Shown one piece after another: positions 55,850-64,000 of a DNA stretch of 64,000 nt. A program made the translations under genes and the position numbers. The DNA comes from Amblyomma americanum (taxonomy: Eukaryota > Arthropoda > Arachnida > Ixodida > Ixodidae). Under the pieces are notes generated by a model. The model had not been told where the DNA came from and did not search any database. It saw only the letters and a program-made list of their open reading frames with translations. Position 1 is the stretch's first letter. Every line of letters starts with the position of its first letter. Location: assembly GCF_052857255.1 (NCBI RefSeq), contig NC_135506.1, positions 78,290,324-78,354,323 on the forward strand, given 5' to 3'.

Positions 55850-56764
55850 TTGTTGCATGAATTTAATCAGAACGTGTTTTAAGAACGGTAATCCAAGACA
55901 TAATGGCTAGTACAGAATATACAACGAGAAATCAAGGACAGAACACTTGGTATGCGATTATTGTGCAGGGCGTGCATTCATGAGGGGCCTGCGGAACACA
56001 TAGGTCTGTGTAAAGACTCTTCACCTTTCTCGAGCGTTGACCGGGGACTCGAAGCGATGGCGTACGGGGGACATGCTGCTTGACTGTATCGGGTCGCATG
56101 GGGCGATGCCGGTGTCCACAGCTCAGCCCAGAAACTCGAGCCATTGGTTGGCTCGTTCGTCTGCTGCGGTAGTTGTGGCAACAGCTGATCTTCAGACCTG
56201 GCCGCTTCGAAGCAGGCGTGTTGGGCTGCCTACGCCAATTGACCACTGCTTCCGCGCTGATGTCTCCATGTTGGCTTGCTGACACTCCGTTATCTGTCAG
56301 CCGTTGTAGGCGTCCAGGCCTCAGCACAGCAACTAAATATGGCTGTTGAATGTAAGGAAATATGGGGAAAAGGAAACCGTACACATGAGTACATAGAGTT
56401 TCCTGTTATAATCATGACGTTTCGGAAAAACAATGAACGCTTCATTCACTTTCACACGAGCTTCATGGTTTAGTAATTGACATCTATCTCTTTGCATTGG
56501 CATTAAAGGCTTGATAAGGCTTGTTAACTAGGAGTCGTGATTGTTTCATCACGTTTGCGGCCGCTTATAACGGAGGGTGGAACAGCCGGGCGTTCAGAAA
56601 TTAGGTGCGCTAACCTGCTTTCTAATCCCACGGCCCATGCCTGAGAAGCGGGCCTGGCTAGCCAGACCGTTAAAAGACCGCTTGGTGTCTGCCACCGCTG
56701 GGGTCCTGGACAAAGAACTCAATCTGGTGCTTCGGATGACATTTTTACGAAATAAAGGAACTTT
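55850..56764. other. No recognisable gene
   Basis: A 150-codon minus frame (55932-56384) shows no motif. Remaining DNA is featureless to the eye. Confidence 0.35.
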
Positions 56765-57515
56765 TTTGCGGCGTCATATGTGACCGTCGTTAAAAGCTAG
56801 ATCGCTAAGAGGTATGTGAATCTCATCGCTGCTCATCGGTGGCCCTAATTCGTGCGCCCAAACTTGGGGCCCCCACTGCTCTAAACACTTGGTTATGTTT
56901 CAGCAAATCTGGTATATTTTAGAGTACGCTGACGAATGTGGAATTCAGCACAGATTGAAACAGCGTTATACAAGTGTCGTTCGTCCGATATAGTGAATGC
57001 GGTTGAGCCATGATCCCATCTTTCAGCGCTTGCCAAAATGTCCTGCCATACCACCCAAGGCAATCGCGTTTTCTGAATTCGAAAACATGATATGGTTATT
57101 ACCAACGGCCGACTACAATTTTGCATTTGAAACCAGGCGCCTAATTTTTATCCTTAAAAAGTTAACTATCAGAAATTAAGTAGCCGCTTTGGGTTAGTGA
57201 CTTTAGCGTTAGGCTTCTGGTCTCAAAGTCGCGCATTCAATCCTGGCTGCGGCGGCCGTATTTATCCGGAGGCGAAATGCGAAAATCACCGTGCTGTTTG
57301 ATGCTGTTTGATATTAGGCTACGTTGAAGACTCAAGGTGTCCTATCAAGGTGTGCCATTAAGCCTTGCAGCGTCATATATGTGATCGTCGTTAACAGCCA
57401 GATAAAAAGCCATTCACTACGCCGTCCCTCATATATGTGACCATCGTTAAAAGCCAGATCGTTGAGAGGTGTGTGAATCTCATCTTTGCGCATCGGTGGC
57501 CCTAAGCCGGGCCCT
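56765..57515. repeat. Direct repeats around a SINE head
   Basis: CGTCATATGTGACCGTCGTT, then AAAGCTAGATCGCTAAGAGG, GTGTGAATCTCATC and TCATCGGTGGCCCTAA at 56773-56852 recur at about 57430-57512, with a shorter copy at 57368-57400. Between them lies the SINE head at 57183-57300. The repeats are a dispersed family of unknown type. Confidence 0.7.
57183..57300 (+). repeat. tRNA-derived SINE head, tick type
   Basis: GCCGCTTTGGGTTAGTGAC, then GCGCATTCAATCCTGGC as B box, then TCCGGAGGCGAAATGCGAAAA. It breaks off before the conserved SINE middle. Confidence 0.6.
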
Positions 57516-57884
57516 GAAATTTGGATGCGGTATATTTGCGAGGTACAGCTGGCATATTTCGCAGCTTAAGCAGTCAGAAAACATCTTATTAGAAAGTAGA
57601 AAACCTTCCAAGCTTAAAAGACATCTCTTTTCTTATGTGCGCCAACACTGGTAATTAAACGCGGCAGAATCCATCTCGCTAAGCCTATTTACAAACATTT
57701 CGGTTCACTCTCACTTGAACAGGTATAATTAGCCTAAGTGTCAAAAATTTACATGAAAACTTGGCGACTGAATCTCGAAAATGTGCTTTCAGAATATATT
57801 AGCACTGTATAACAGCCGGAAGCGACGATTCTGCTGCAATCAAGCACCGCTGGGCTAGCACGCTTAGATATTTGTTGGGCATGA

Positions 57885-58665
57885 CTCACCGCAACGTCTG
57901 TCGCAGAGTAGCAGGTGCAGCAGCTGGTCCGCTTCCATTCCAGTAATCGTAGTACTGTAGCTTGAAGAGCGCTGGCAACGGCGTGCGCTGGGCTCCGTGA
58001 AGGTGCTTTGAGTGGCTGTCGCAACTACCCGATATAACTTGTAGTTCCTGCTTCTGGTACCGCTACGTTAAGACGGCAATCGGCGGTTGAGTTTCGCTTG
58101 CTTCTGGGACGTCGTGTAGCCGGTGGCTGTCTTGACAGATGTTCTGGCCATTGAAGACAGCAATCTGTATGCGATGCGTGGCTGTGACTGTTGACACTGC
58201 GTTCTGAATTCTCAACGTGAGGGCAGATTTGGCGCAGCCATGAGGAATAGAAGGGGTAGCACATTGAAAGCTCTAAGAGCGAGGCATTGAGTCACGATAG
58301 TGTTGGTCGTGAAAGCAGGCCAGAGGCAGCAAGTGCTGGTCTGAAAGTTTCAATGGTTGTGGTACGTGGTTGCTCTATGGTTGGTTTGTGCTACGTGCTA
58401 TGGCGGTTCTCTTCTATTACCCTTTGAGCTTTGACCGTTGCTGTACTTGTGTGACTGCTAAACTGTAGAGATCGTGAAAGCTGTTCAGGTTATGACGCTG
58501 AGAAACGCGGAGGACGAATTTGTCTCTATCTCCGGCTGTGTTGTATGTGCTGTGGTCTGTGTTTGGAACGTTGCCTCATGAGGCATGAGCATTAGAAGTG
58601 CCACCGTCCTCTTCTAGATATCGGCCCGCATGAGGAGGGGCAGCAGGACCTAATTGGACGTGATT
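57885..58665 (-). pseudogene. Cluster unit with three cores
   Basis: Cores at 58629-58643 (VLLPLLMRADI), 58570-58600 (RTVALLMLMPHE, followed in frame by ATFQTQTTAHTTQPEIETNS) and 58238-58260 (LPLLFLMAAP, or SIPHGCA in another frame). The DNA after the last core (GAGTCACGATAGTG) matches units at 34.45 and 49.93 kb. A donor-like GACGTTGCG then GTGAGTCA lies at about 57889. Stops interrupt all frames. Confidence 0.4.
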
Positions 58666-58869
58666 CACAGGAATCTGCCCGCGGCGAGTTTTGGACGATG
58701 CTGACGAAGTGACAAAACGGTTACGGTACTGTAAATAATGCATCCTTGGTGGCGTTATTAATGTTCATATCTTACGGTTCATAAAGTTACGCCTTCACTT
58801 GAAAAAGAGGCATTAGAGTTTGCGTCACGGTTAGTGCGGTTGCCGGTGAACTCGGGATTGAACACTGAC

Positions 58870-59343
58870 TCTATGTGGCTGTCGTTTTGGGTGATGTTCG
58901 TGCGCATGTGACCTTTGTTCTATGTAGATTTGTGGTGCTGAGACTTCTGCAACAGTGATGAAACAGGCTGGGGCTGTCGTGGATGGCATGGATTAGTGCT
59001 CTGAATGTAGAAGTGCGGTGGTTAGAGCGTGTTGTCAGCGTTGCTTGCTGGTATCTTGTAGCATGGGTGGTTGTGGTTGGATAGGTGCCCTGTTGTGGTA
59101 TGCCAGAGGTGCAGTAGTGTAGTGCTGTAGCGAAGCTGCTCCATTGTTCGGTGTTGTCTGTTGTGCGTGTGGATCTGTGTGTGTCCATGAGGCTCCACGA
59201 ATGAGCAGAAGCAGCAGCGCGTGTCGCGCCGTGAGGCCACCGCACTGCCTGCTGTCGGCATGAGGGAAATTAATAGTGCCGGGACGGACGCCCTGCACAG
59301 GAAGTCCCGCAACTTCTACAGACACCTTGCGCTCTGCACACAA
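58870..59343 (-). pseudogene. Cluster unit joining hydrophobic core and GHLSNH motif
   Basis: A 96-codon minus frame (59022-59312) reads SVPALLISLMPTAGSAVASR (core one, 59259-59275), CCFCSFVEPHGHTQIHTHNR (core two, 59185-59215), then HLWHTTTGHLSNHNHPCYK (about 59075-59100). Hydrophobic core, PHG motif and GHLSNH thus share one frame, as in the 36-kb unit. An acceptor-like CTGTGCAG lies just before core one. A second frame reads ALLLLLIRGASWTHTDPHAQ at core two and is open for 102 codons. Together with the 36-kb unit this is the main evidence for the family's reading frame. Confidence 0.5.
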
Positions 59344-60071
59344 AGCTGTGGGCAGTCAGCGGAGGGGGATAGCTGTGGCTCCACAAGCAGATTCACGTCA
59401 CCAGCGGATTCCGGCTTGTGTTGTATCAGGCGTTGGCGCAGCCGCAGCAGGCTAAACTTCGAAGCGGGGGTGGTACCGAAATCTGAAAAAAAAAAGAAGT
59501 TTTTTGGAGTCCTCGAAACGCTGGGTAGATAGATCATAGTTCTTTCACTATACGAAACGTGATAAGGCATGATATCAATTACTGTGGTGTTCGCTAAGTG
59601 GTACGTTGGCGTAGTGGTGCTATTCGGGAGAAAGTGAAAGGAGCCAGCAGCACCGTATCTGCTGAAGTCAGGGCTGGAGCCCGGAGCACCACGTGGCGAA
59701 GGGAAAATAATTATGAGGAAGAGTGAAAATGAAGAAACACTGGAGCCCATCAGAGGGAACCATCTACAATACTACATACATCAACTTCCGATACTACATG
59801 TATCAACTTCCGTTCACGCGCTGTAGTTCCAGAAAACACTGCTTCACATTGCCGTCTTAAAGCCTCGAACCGAAATAGAGACCGAAGTGGGAACGCATCC
59901 AATGCGCATTTTGTCTAACCACGCTTAAATCGTCTTTGTTGTCTTATATAATGAGAGTTGTCTCCTTCGACGCCGTGGTTCCAGAACAGAAGTCTGAACA
60001 GTGCATCGCACCACATTCTTGGGGTTTTATGCTGAAACGGACTGCTCGACGCAGCTGGATTTCAGATTTAC

Positions 60072-60667
60072 TCACCTTACTCTCTTCCCCCGCAGCAAAG
60101 GCAAGCCGTGATGATGGAAGGCATGTCGACGCTGAGTAGATTGTGTGTCTATTGCTGGATTGCGCTGTAGCTGCCGAGGCGCGAACATGATCGCCATTGA
60201 GTGTCCTGGCAAGTTGCGGTAGGATAGGGGTTCTTGTTGTTGGCCGGAGTTGCTTTTGTTGTTGTGCTTACTCGTGCTTTTTGCACATTGTGGCTGAGGT
60301 GTTTGCGAATGCGTCCGTAGTTGAGGTGCTTGCGTTTCGTCTTTCTGTATTTGTTACAGTTGCAGCTATGGCGTTGTGGTTTTTCAAGGCTGTTGTTGCT
60401 CATATGTTCACGGTAACGGGGGAAAGATTTCTTGAGGAATCCTCGAATGCTGTGTTTTCTTTTTCGTGCTCCGTTGCTATGGTCGTATGGTGTCATTGGC
60501 GTCTTGCGGGACTTGTGGGAGTGGTTCTTGTTTAGGGGAATGTAGGTGGTCATGGAATAACCAGCATGAGGAATAACACGAGCGCCGCCGCCCGCTGAAT
60601 AGCCAGCAAGGATGATGTCGCGGCTCGCCGCTGTCACGGCGTACAGGTGGAATGCTGTCTTCGTCAA
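60072..60667 (-). pseudogene. Cluster unit with the longest basic open frame
   Basis: A 172-codon minus frame (60149-60667) reads AASRDIILAGYSAGGGARV, IPHAGYSMTTYIPLNKNHSH (core at 60564-60578), KSRKTPMTPYDHSNGARKRK, then Lys/Asn/Thr-rich text (HSCNCNKYRKTKRKHLNYG). NKNHSHKSRKTPMTPYDHSN aligns with NNKTHSYKLTPTLHDHRN in the 36-kb unit. A donor-like AGTAAG then GTGAGTAA lies at about 60074. The hydrophobic first core is missing, so this copy may be broken at its start. Very basic and low in hydrophobics after the motif. Confidence 0.5.
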
Positions 60668-60929
60668 GAACCCTCGCTGGAAACTATTTGGGTGCTGTGA
60701 CGCGGTATATTCCGGATGTCCAAGAATGCTCCAGTGCTGACTGACTGCTCATGTGCCTGGTGTTATCAGAGTTCAGAGTTGTTAAGCAGCGCCGAGGGTA
60801 GACGTGTCGGCCGCACGGGTAGTGGGACAGCCTGCAGCGAAGAATGCATTGCACCGATAGAGACATACCCAACAATTCTGAACGAAAGCATTTTATGAGC
60901 GGGAAACCTTTTATTAACTTAATTTTTTT

Positions 60930-61160
60930 CATCTAATGCAAGATTTCGCTATAACAATCAATATATCCGCACATCACCAATCGGCAGGCAGATTTTTGCT
61001 ATCGTCAAAACCTGCGCCCATTGCTTTACAATGGCAGTCAGTTTCGAACAGTTAAGACTGCCAAAGTAAAGCAATGCGGGCAGCTTTTGACGAAAACAAA
61101 AATATTCCAGCCGATTAGTGATGTATGGTTATATATGGTCATGATATATTGAAGACATTG
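60930..61160. mobile_element. Foldback (MITE-like) element
   Basis: Arms about 60945-61035 and 61048-61130 are reverse complements. Left words CATCACCAATCGGC, TTTTTGCTATCGTC, CCCATTGCTTTAC and GGCAGTC pair with GACTGCC, GTAAAGCAATGCGGG, GACGAAAACAAAAA and GCCGATTAGTGATG. The loop is short. No coding capacity. Confidence 0.75.
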
Positions 61161-61329
61161 GTACACATCATAATAATGGATCGCTACCTTCAATATTTTC
61201 TTAAAAATATTTAACACTTTTCGTATTTTCAAATTTTTTGCTCGAAATATTTGGACATGAGGTTTGACATACCCAGCAGCTCTGAAAAAAAAAGCATTTC
61301 TGCACAGGAAACCAGTTGTGAAAACAATT

Positions 61330-61470
61330 TTTTCATATATTGTTAAGATTTCACTCTAGCAATCAACATATCTGCCGATCACCCGACGGTAGTCTGGAAT
61401 TCTTTTTTTCCTGTTAACGCTCTTGCTATCGTCAAAAGCTTTCCCTATCAGTTTTCTATGAGAGTCTTAA
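61330..61470. repeat. Second, half copy of the foldback family
   Basis: AAGATTTCACTCTAGCAATC, AACATATCTGCCGATCACC and CTTGCTATCGTCAAAAGC repeat the left half of the element at 60930-61160 in the same orientation. The right arm is missing or changed. Confidence 0.6.
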
Positions 61471-62599
61471 CTGGTTTATGCTTTATGGGGGTTTAACGTT
61501 TCAAAGCGACTCCAAACTATCTTAATGTTCCAATTTTCTAAATTTTTGGTCCGAAATTGCTGGGCATGAATGCAAACGCCTGTGTTGAGCGGTAGTTGAG
61601 TGTTTGAGGCTTCGGCGAAGTTTATAGCCAAGAAAACAGCGCACATGAGCCCAAGCAGGGCTTCTGCATAAATGCAGTTATACTGGCCGAGGCCACTGAA
61701 TATATAGCACGTACGTCTTCAGATTCTAACGGCACACACGACAGTTGGCTTGAGGTAGGCAAATCGTGTATGGGAAAACACCGAAGACTGTTGAGAAGAA
61801 ACGGTTAAAACAAAATGATGAAAAAAGTTCAGCTAGAAAGCGAAACTTCGAAAAAGGCAAAAAGAGACAGCTGCGTTTTAGGTTATGACAATTCTCTCCG
61901 GCGCAGTTTACTCATGGCCATATGTCCCTCAAAATACTAATGTTAGAATATATTGCAAAGAGCATTCATTTAAAAAGTTTATTAATGAAGCATGCGAGTG
62001 AGTGTTTCAGTAAATTTGCCTGTTGCGGTCCTGCCACGCACGATTAGAAAAAAACATTGTTGCTGCACTCAACGTACATCTCGTCCCATTCCAACAGATG
62101 TAATAGTTCATACCGTTGGATGCCACGCTTGTTGCGACGAAGCAAGCCTCATTGGTTCCGCCTCGACAACAGCATGCCTGCACACCTGCGTTGTATCAGT
62201 TGTCACTTTAGTTATGGCAGTTGTGGTCATGCGGTGTCTTTTACAGTAAAACCGCAAGTAATCGTTGTAAAGGAACTACTTATCGACTCCATAGCTAATT
62301 CAATCTGTGAGGACTGTTCTATGTGATAAGGATTTGGGCTTTTGCGTGCTCATTGAAGACTGCGGGTTATGGAGCATGTTGTATTCAGGAGCCGGGCAGT
62401 AATTAGGAGCAACGTTACTTTATTGAGACTGAGAGTAATAAAAAGTTAACTATTGCATATCAGAAAACTAGCCTTCTAGTTAGCCTGATCTTACCGTATT
62501 CAAATGCTCTACCCATTGACGGTGCTATATCGAAATAATCGCGCTACTAACACAAACAAAAATCGTATTTTTTAAAAACTTCAAAACATCTTAGGTGAA
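61471..62599. other. Intergenic; SINE tail scrap and unassigned hydrophobic frame
   Basis: GGTTTAACGTTTCAAAGCGA (61490-61510) is a scrap of the SINE tail seen at 8155-8374. The plus frame 61992-62249 ends in a Val-rich helix (HTCVVSVVTLVMAVVVM), like the plus readings of several cluster units, but no cluster motif is present. Otherwise AT-rich. Confidence 0.35.
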
Positions 62600-63020
62600 A
62601 CGCGCTGTATATACCCTTCATAGACTACAAGGCGGCATTGGACTCGGTTGAAACGTCCGCAGTGATGCAGGCGTTGTGCAATCACGGTGTAGAAGGCACA
62701 TGCAAATGTAGGGAGAAATATTCATTGGGGTTGCACGGTGATCATAGTCATTAAAAAAAGGAAAGTGATCAAACACCGATCAGGAAAGGTGTCCGGCTAG
62801 GAGACAGGATCTTTCCGCTACTGTTCTCCGCGTGTTTATAGGAGGTATTCAGAAAAGTGGATAAGGAAGTGCTGAGGATAGAAGATAACGATGAACAGAG
62901 TAGTAATCTCAGATTAGCTGATGAAATCGCTTACCTACTTACTAAGGGGACGAAATTCAAAGCGCACGACAGGACAAGGTTAATTGGAGGGTTATGGGAG
63001 AGGGTTTGTCCTTTAGAGGA
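62600..63020 (+). pseudogene. RTE-like LINE reverse transcriptase, internally deleted
   Basis: Plus strand: LYIPFIDYKAALDSVETSAV, then MQALCNHGVEGT, then IRKGVRLGDRIFPLLFSACL and NLRLADEIAY. These are RT blocks of the tick RTE LINE (pattern AFIDYxxAFDSV, GVRQGDxxSPxLF, LRFADDI). The catalytic FADD is LADE, and there is at least one frameshift. After about 62940 the text jumps to HDRTRLIGGLWERV, the far 3' end (compare DRVNWRxMGEAF), so several hundred bases are deleted. Confidence 0.8.
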
Positions 63021-63459
63021 TCTGTCAGGCGAATAATGAATTCGCCCCGGGAATATTCCAATCATAAAACAGCGCACCCATATCGCGATATCGAGCGATT
63101 TCTGTGCCGAATTGGTTCCATCTTCATTTTTCCCCACGGCCCAGTAAATTGGCCTTCGTCGTTCGTCGTTTCTTTCGGTACGAACTTCATCTCAGAAAAA
63201 CAAACGGTGATGCACTTCTAAAGCTTTCTTTCGTATTAACTTAGAGATGTCGGATTAGAATCTGGGAAAGCTCGCAAAGCATGAAGGCACCTGCACCATG
63301 TTACAAAACGACGCCCGGGCTTTGTTAATATTTGGTGGCGTTATTTCTGGAATAACTTCCGAGCGTTAAAAAAGTGATTTTCGTGGTATCCAGGTAAAAT
63401 ACAAACTATAAATCTCGAACTCAAAATCTGGCGTTTTCTTTCGACGCCAGAGACCTACG
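63021..63459. other. No recognisable gene
   Basis: No supported feature. Confidence 0.4.
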
Positions 63460-63600
63460 TAAACGCCTTTAGGACAAAGGCCTCATGATAAAGGCCTTCT
63501 TGGTAAATGCCTTTTGTATAATGTCTATTGGTAGACGGCGTTTAGGCAAAAGGCTTGTGGTAAAGGCATTCAGGTGATGGGCGTAATACCTTTTAAGTGA
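63460..63600. repeat. Degenerate ~15-bp tandem repeat
   Basis: About eight units of the form GGCCTTNNTGGTAAA: AACGCCTTTAGGACAAA, GGCCTCATGATAAA, GGCCTTCTTGGTAAA, TGCCTTTTGTATAA and so on. Units vary from 14 to 17 bases. Confidence 0.7.
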
Positions 63601-64000
63601 TTCCTGTCGTCCTGATGCATTTTGTGATGCTGGCCCAACTAGGTGGGTAGAATAGCACAACAAAATGACCGGCGTTGCAATGACGCATATACGTCACGAC
63701 AATTTCCCTTACACGAGATATTCACCTATGTCACAGCACCACCCGTTTTATGTTGTTAGCATAGTTCTTTCGATTGGAATTACGAAACTAGAGGTCACGA
63801 AGCTGGGCCTGGTGGTCCCGTAGAGCGCGGAGTTCTTGGCCGCATTGATTGGTCAATGTTTGAGTATCGTGATATCGTTCGCATTGCCTGTAATCAAAGA
63901 ATGAGACAAAAACTAGCCGACGACATTTTTTAAGATCTCCCAAAGCGCACGTTATGCGCTCGCATGGCCATATCTCCAAGTCCTATAGAGCTTGCTGTGG
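63601..64000. other. No recognisable gene
   Basis: No supported feature in the last 400 bases. Confidence 0.4.

Noticed and set aside
60197..60535. 112-codon hydrophobic plus frame
   Set aside because: Val/Phe/Cys-rich reading is the complement of the basic minus frame at 60149-60667, which aligns with the 36-kb unit.

Overview
The window reads as nuclear DNA of a hard tick, probably a metastriate ixodid. The strongest clue is the repeated presence of tRNA-derived SINEs of the tick Ruka type and a related tick SINE. RTE-like and RNase-H-bearing LINE relics, a Penelope-like element pair and a PIF/Harbinger relic fit the same picture. Genes are split by introns, intergenic DNA is long and repeat-filled, and nothing looks bacterial. 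No tRNA, rRNA or CRISPR locus was found. All identifications rest on reading the sequence and on remembered family features; no search was run.

Region by region. 1-5.3 kb: a decayed LINE reverse transcriptase piece, an unidentified minus-strand terminal exon whose stop codon overlaps AATAAA, an ~84-bp satellite block (1.44-2.62 kb), a SINE, and two nested LINE relics. 5.4-10.9 kb: the one well-supported gene, a three-exon plus-strand M13 (neprilysin-like) membrane protein of about 822 residues. It keeps the fold markers but has lost the zinc-binding and catalytic residues, so it looks like a pseudo-peptidase. 11-19 kb: repeats, including a full-length Ruka SINE with target-site duplications, two Penelope-like copies head to head (one broken by a foldback element), and six copies of a 120-bp repeat that stay open on the minus strand.

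19-61 kb: a cluster of related units, mostly decayed, best read on the minus strand. The clearest copies share a hydrophobic segment, an Ile-Pro-His-Ala-Gly-like motif about 20 residues later, an Asn/His/Thr/Ser/Lys-rich stretch, and in four copies a Gly-His-Leu-Ser-Asn-His motif. Several have a pyrimidine-rich splice acceptor upstream and a GTGAG donor-like site downstream. Two units (29.2-31.4 and 41.3-43.2 kb) are copies of one segment that also carries a LINE 3' end. I do not recognise the protein; it is the best candidate for something undescribed here. Inside the cluster are a Harbinger transposase relic, more SINEs, and at 55.5 kb a clean minus-strand signal-peptide exon beside a 94-nt perfect palindrome.

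61-64 kb: foldback repeats, an RTE-type reverse transcriptase relic and a short ~15-bp tandem repeat.

Only the M13 gene is read here as a probable working gene. The terminal exon at 0.6-1.1 kb and the signal-peptide exon at 55.5 kb are plausible parts of working genes. Most of the cluster copies carry stops or frameshifts.
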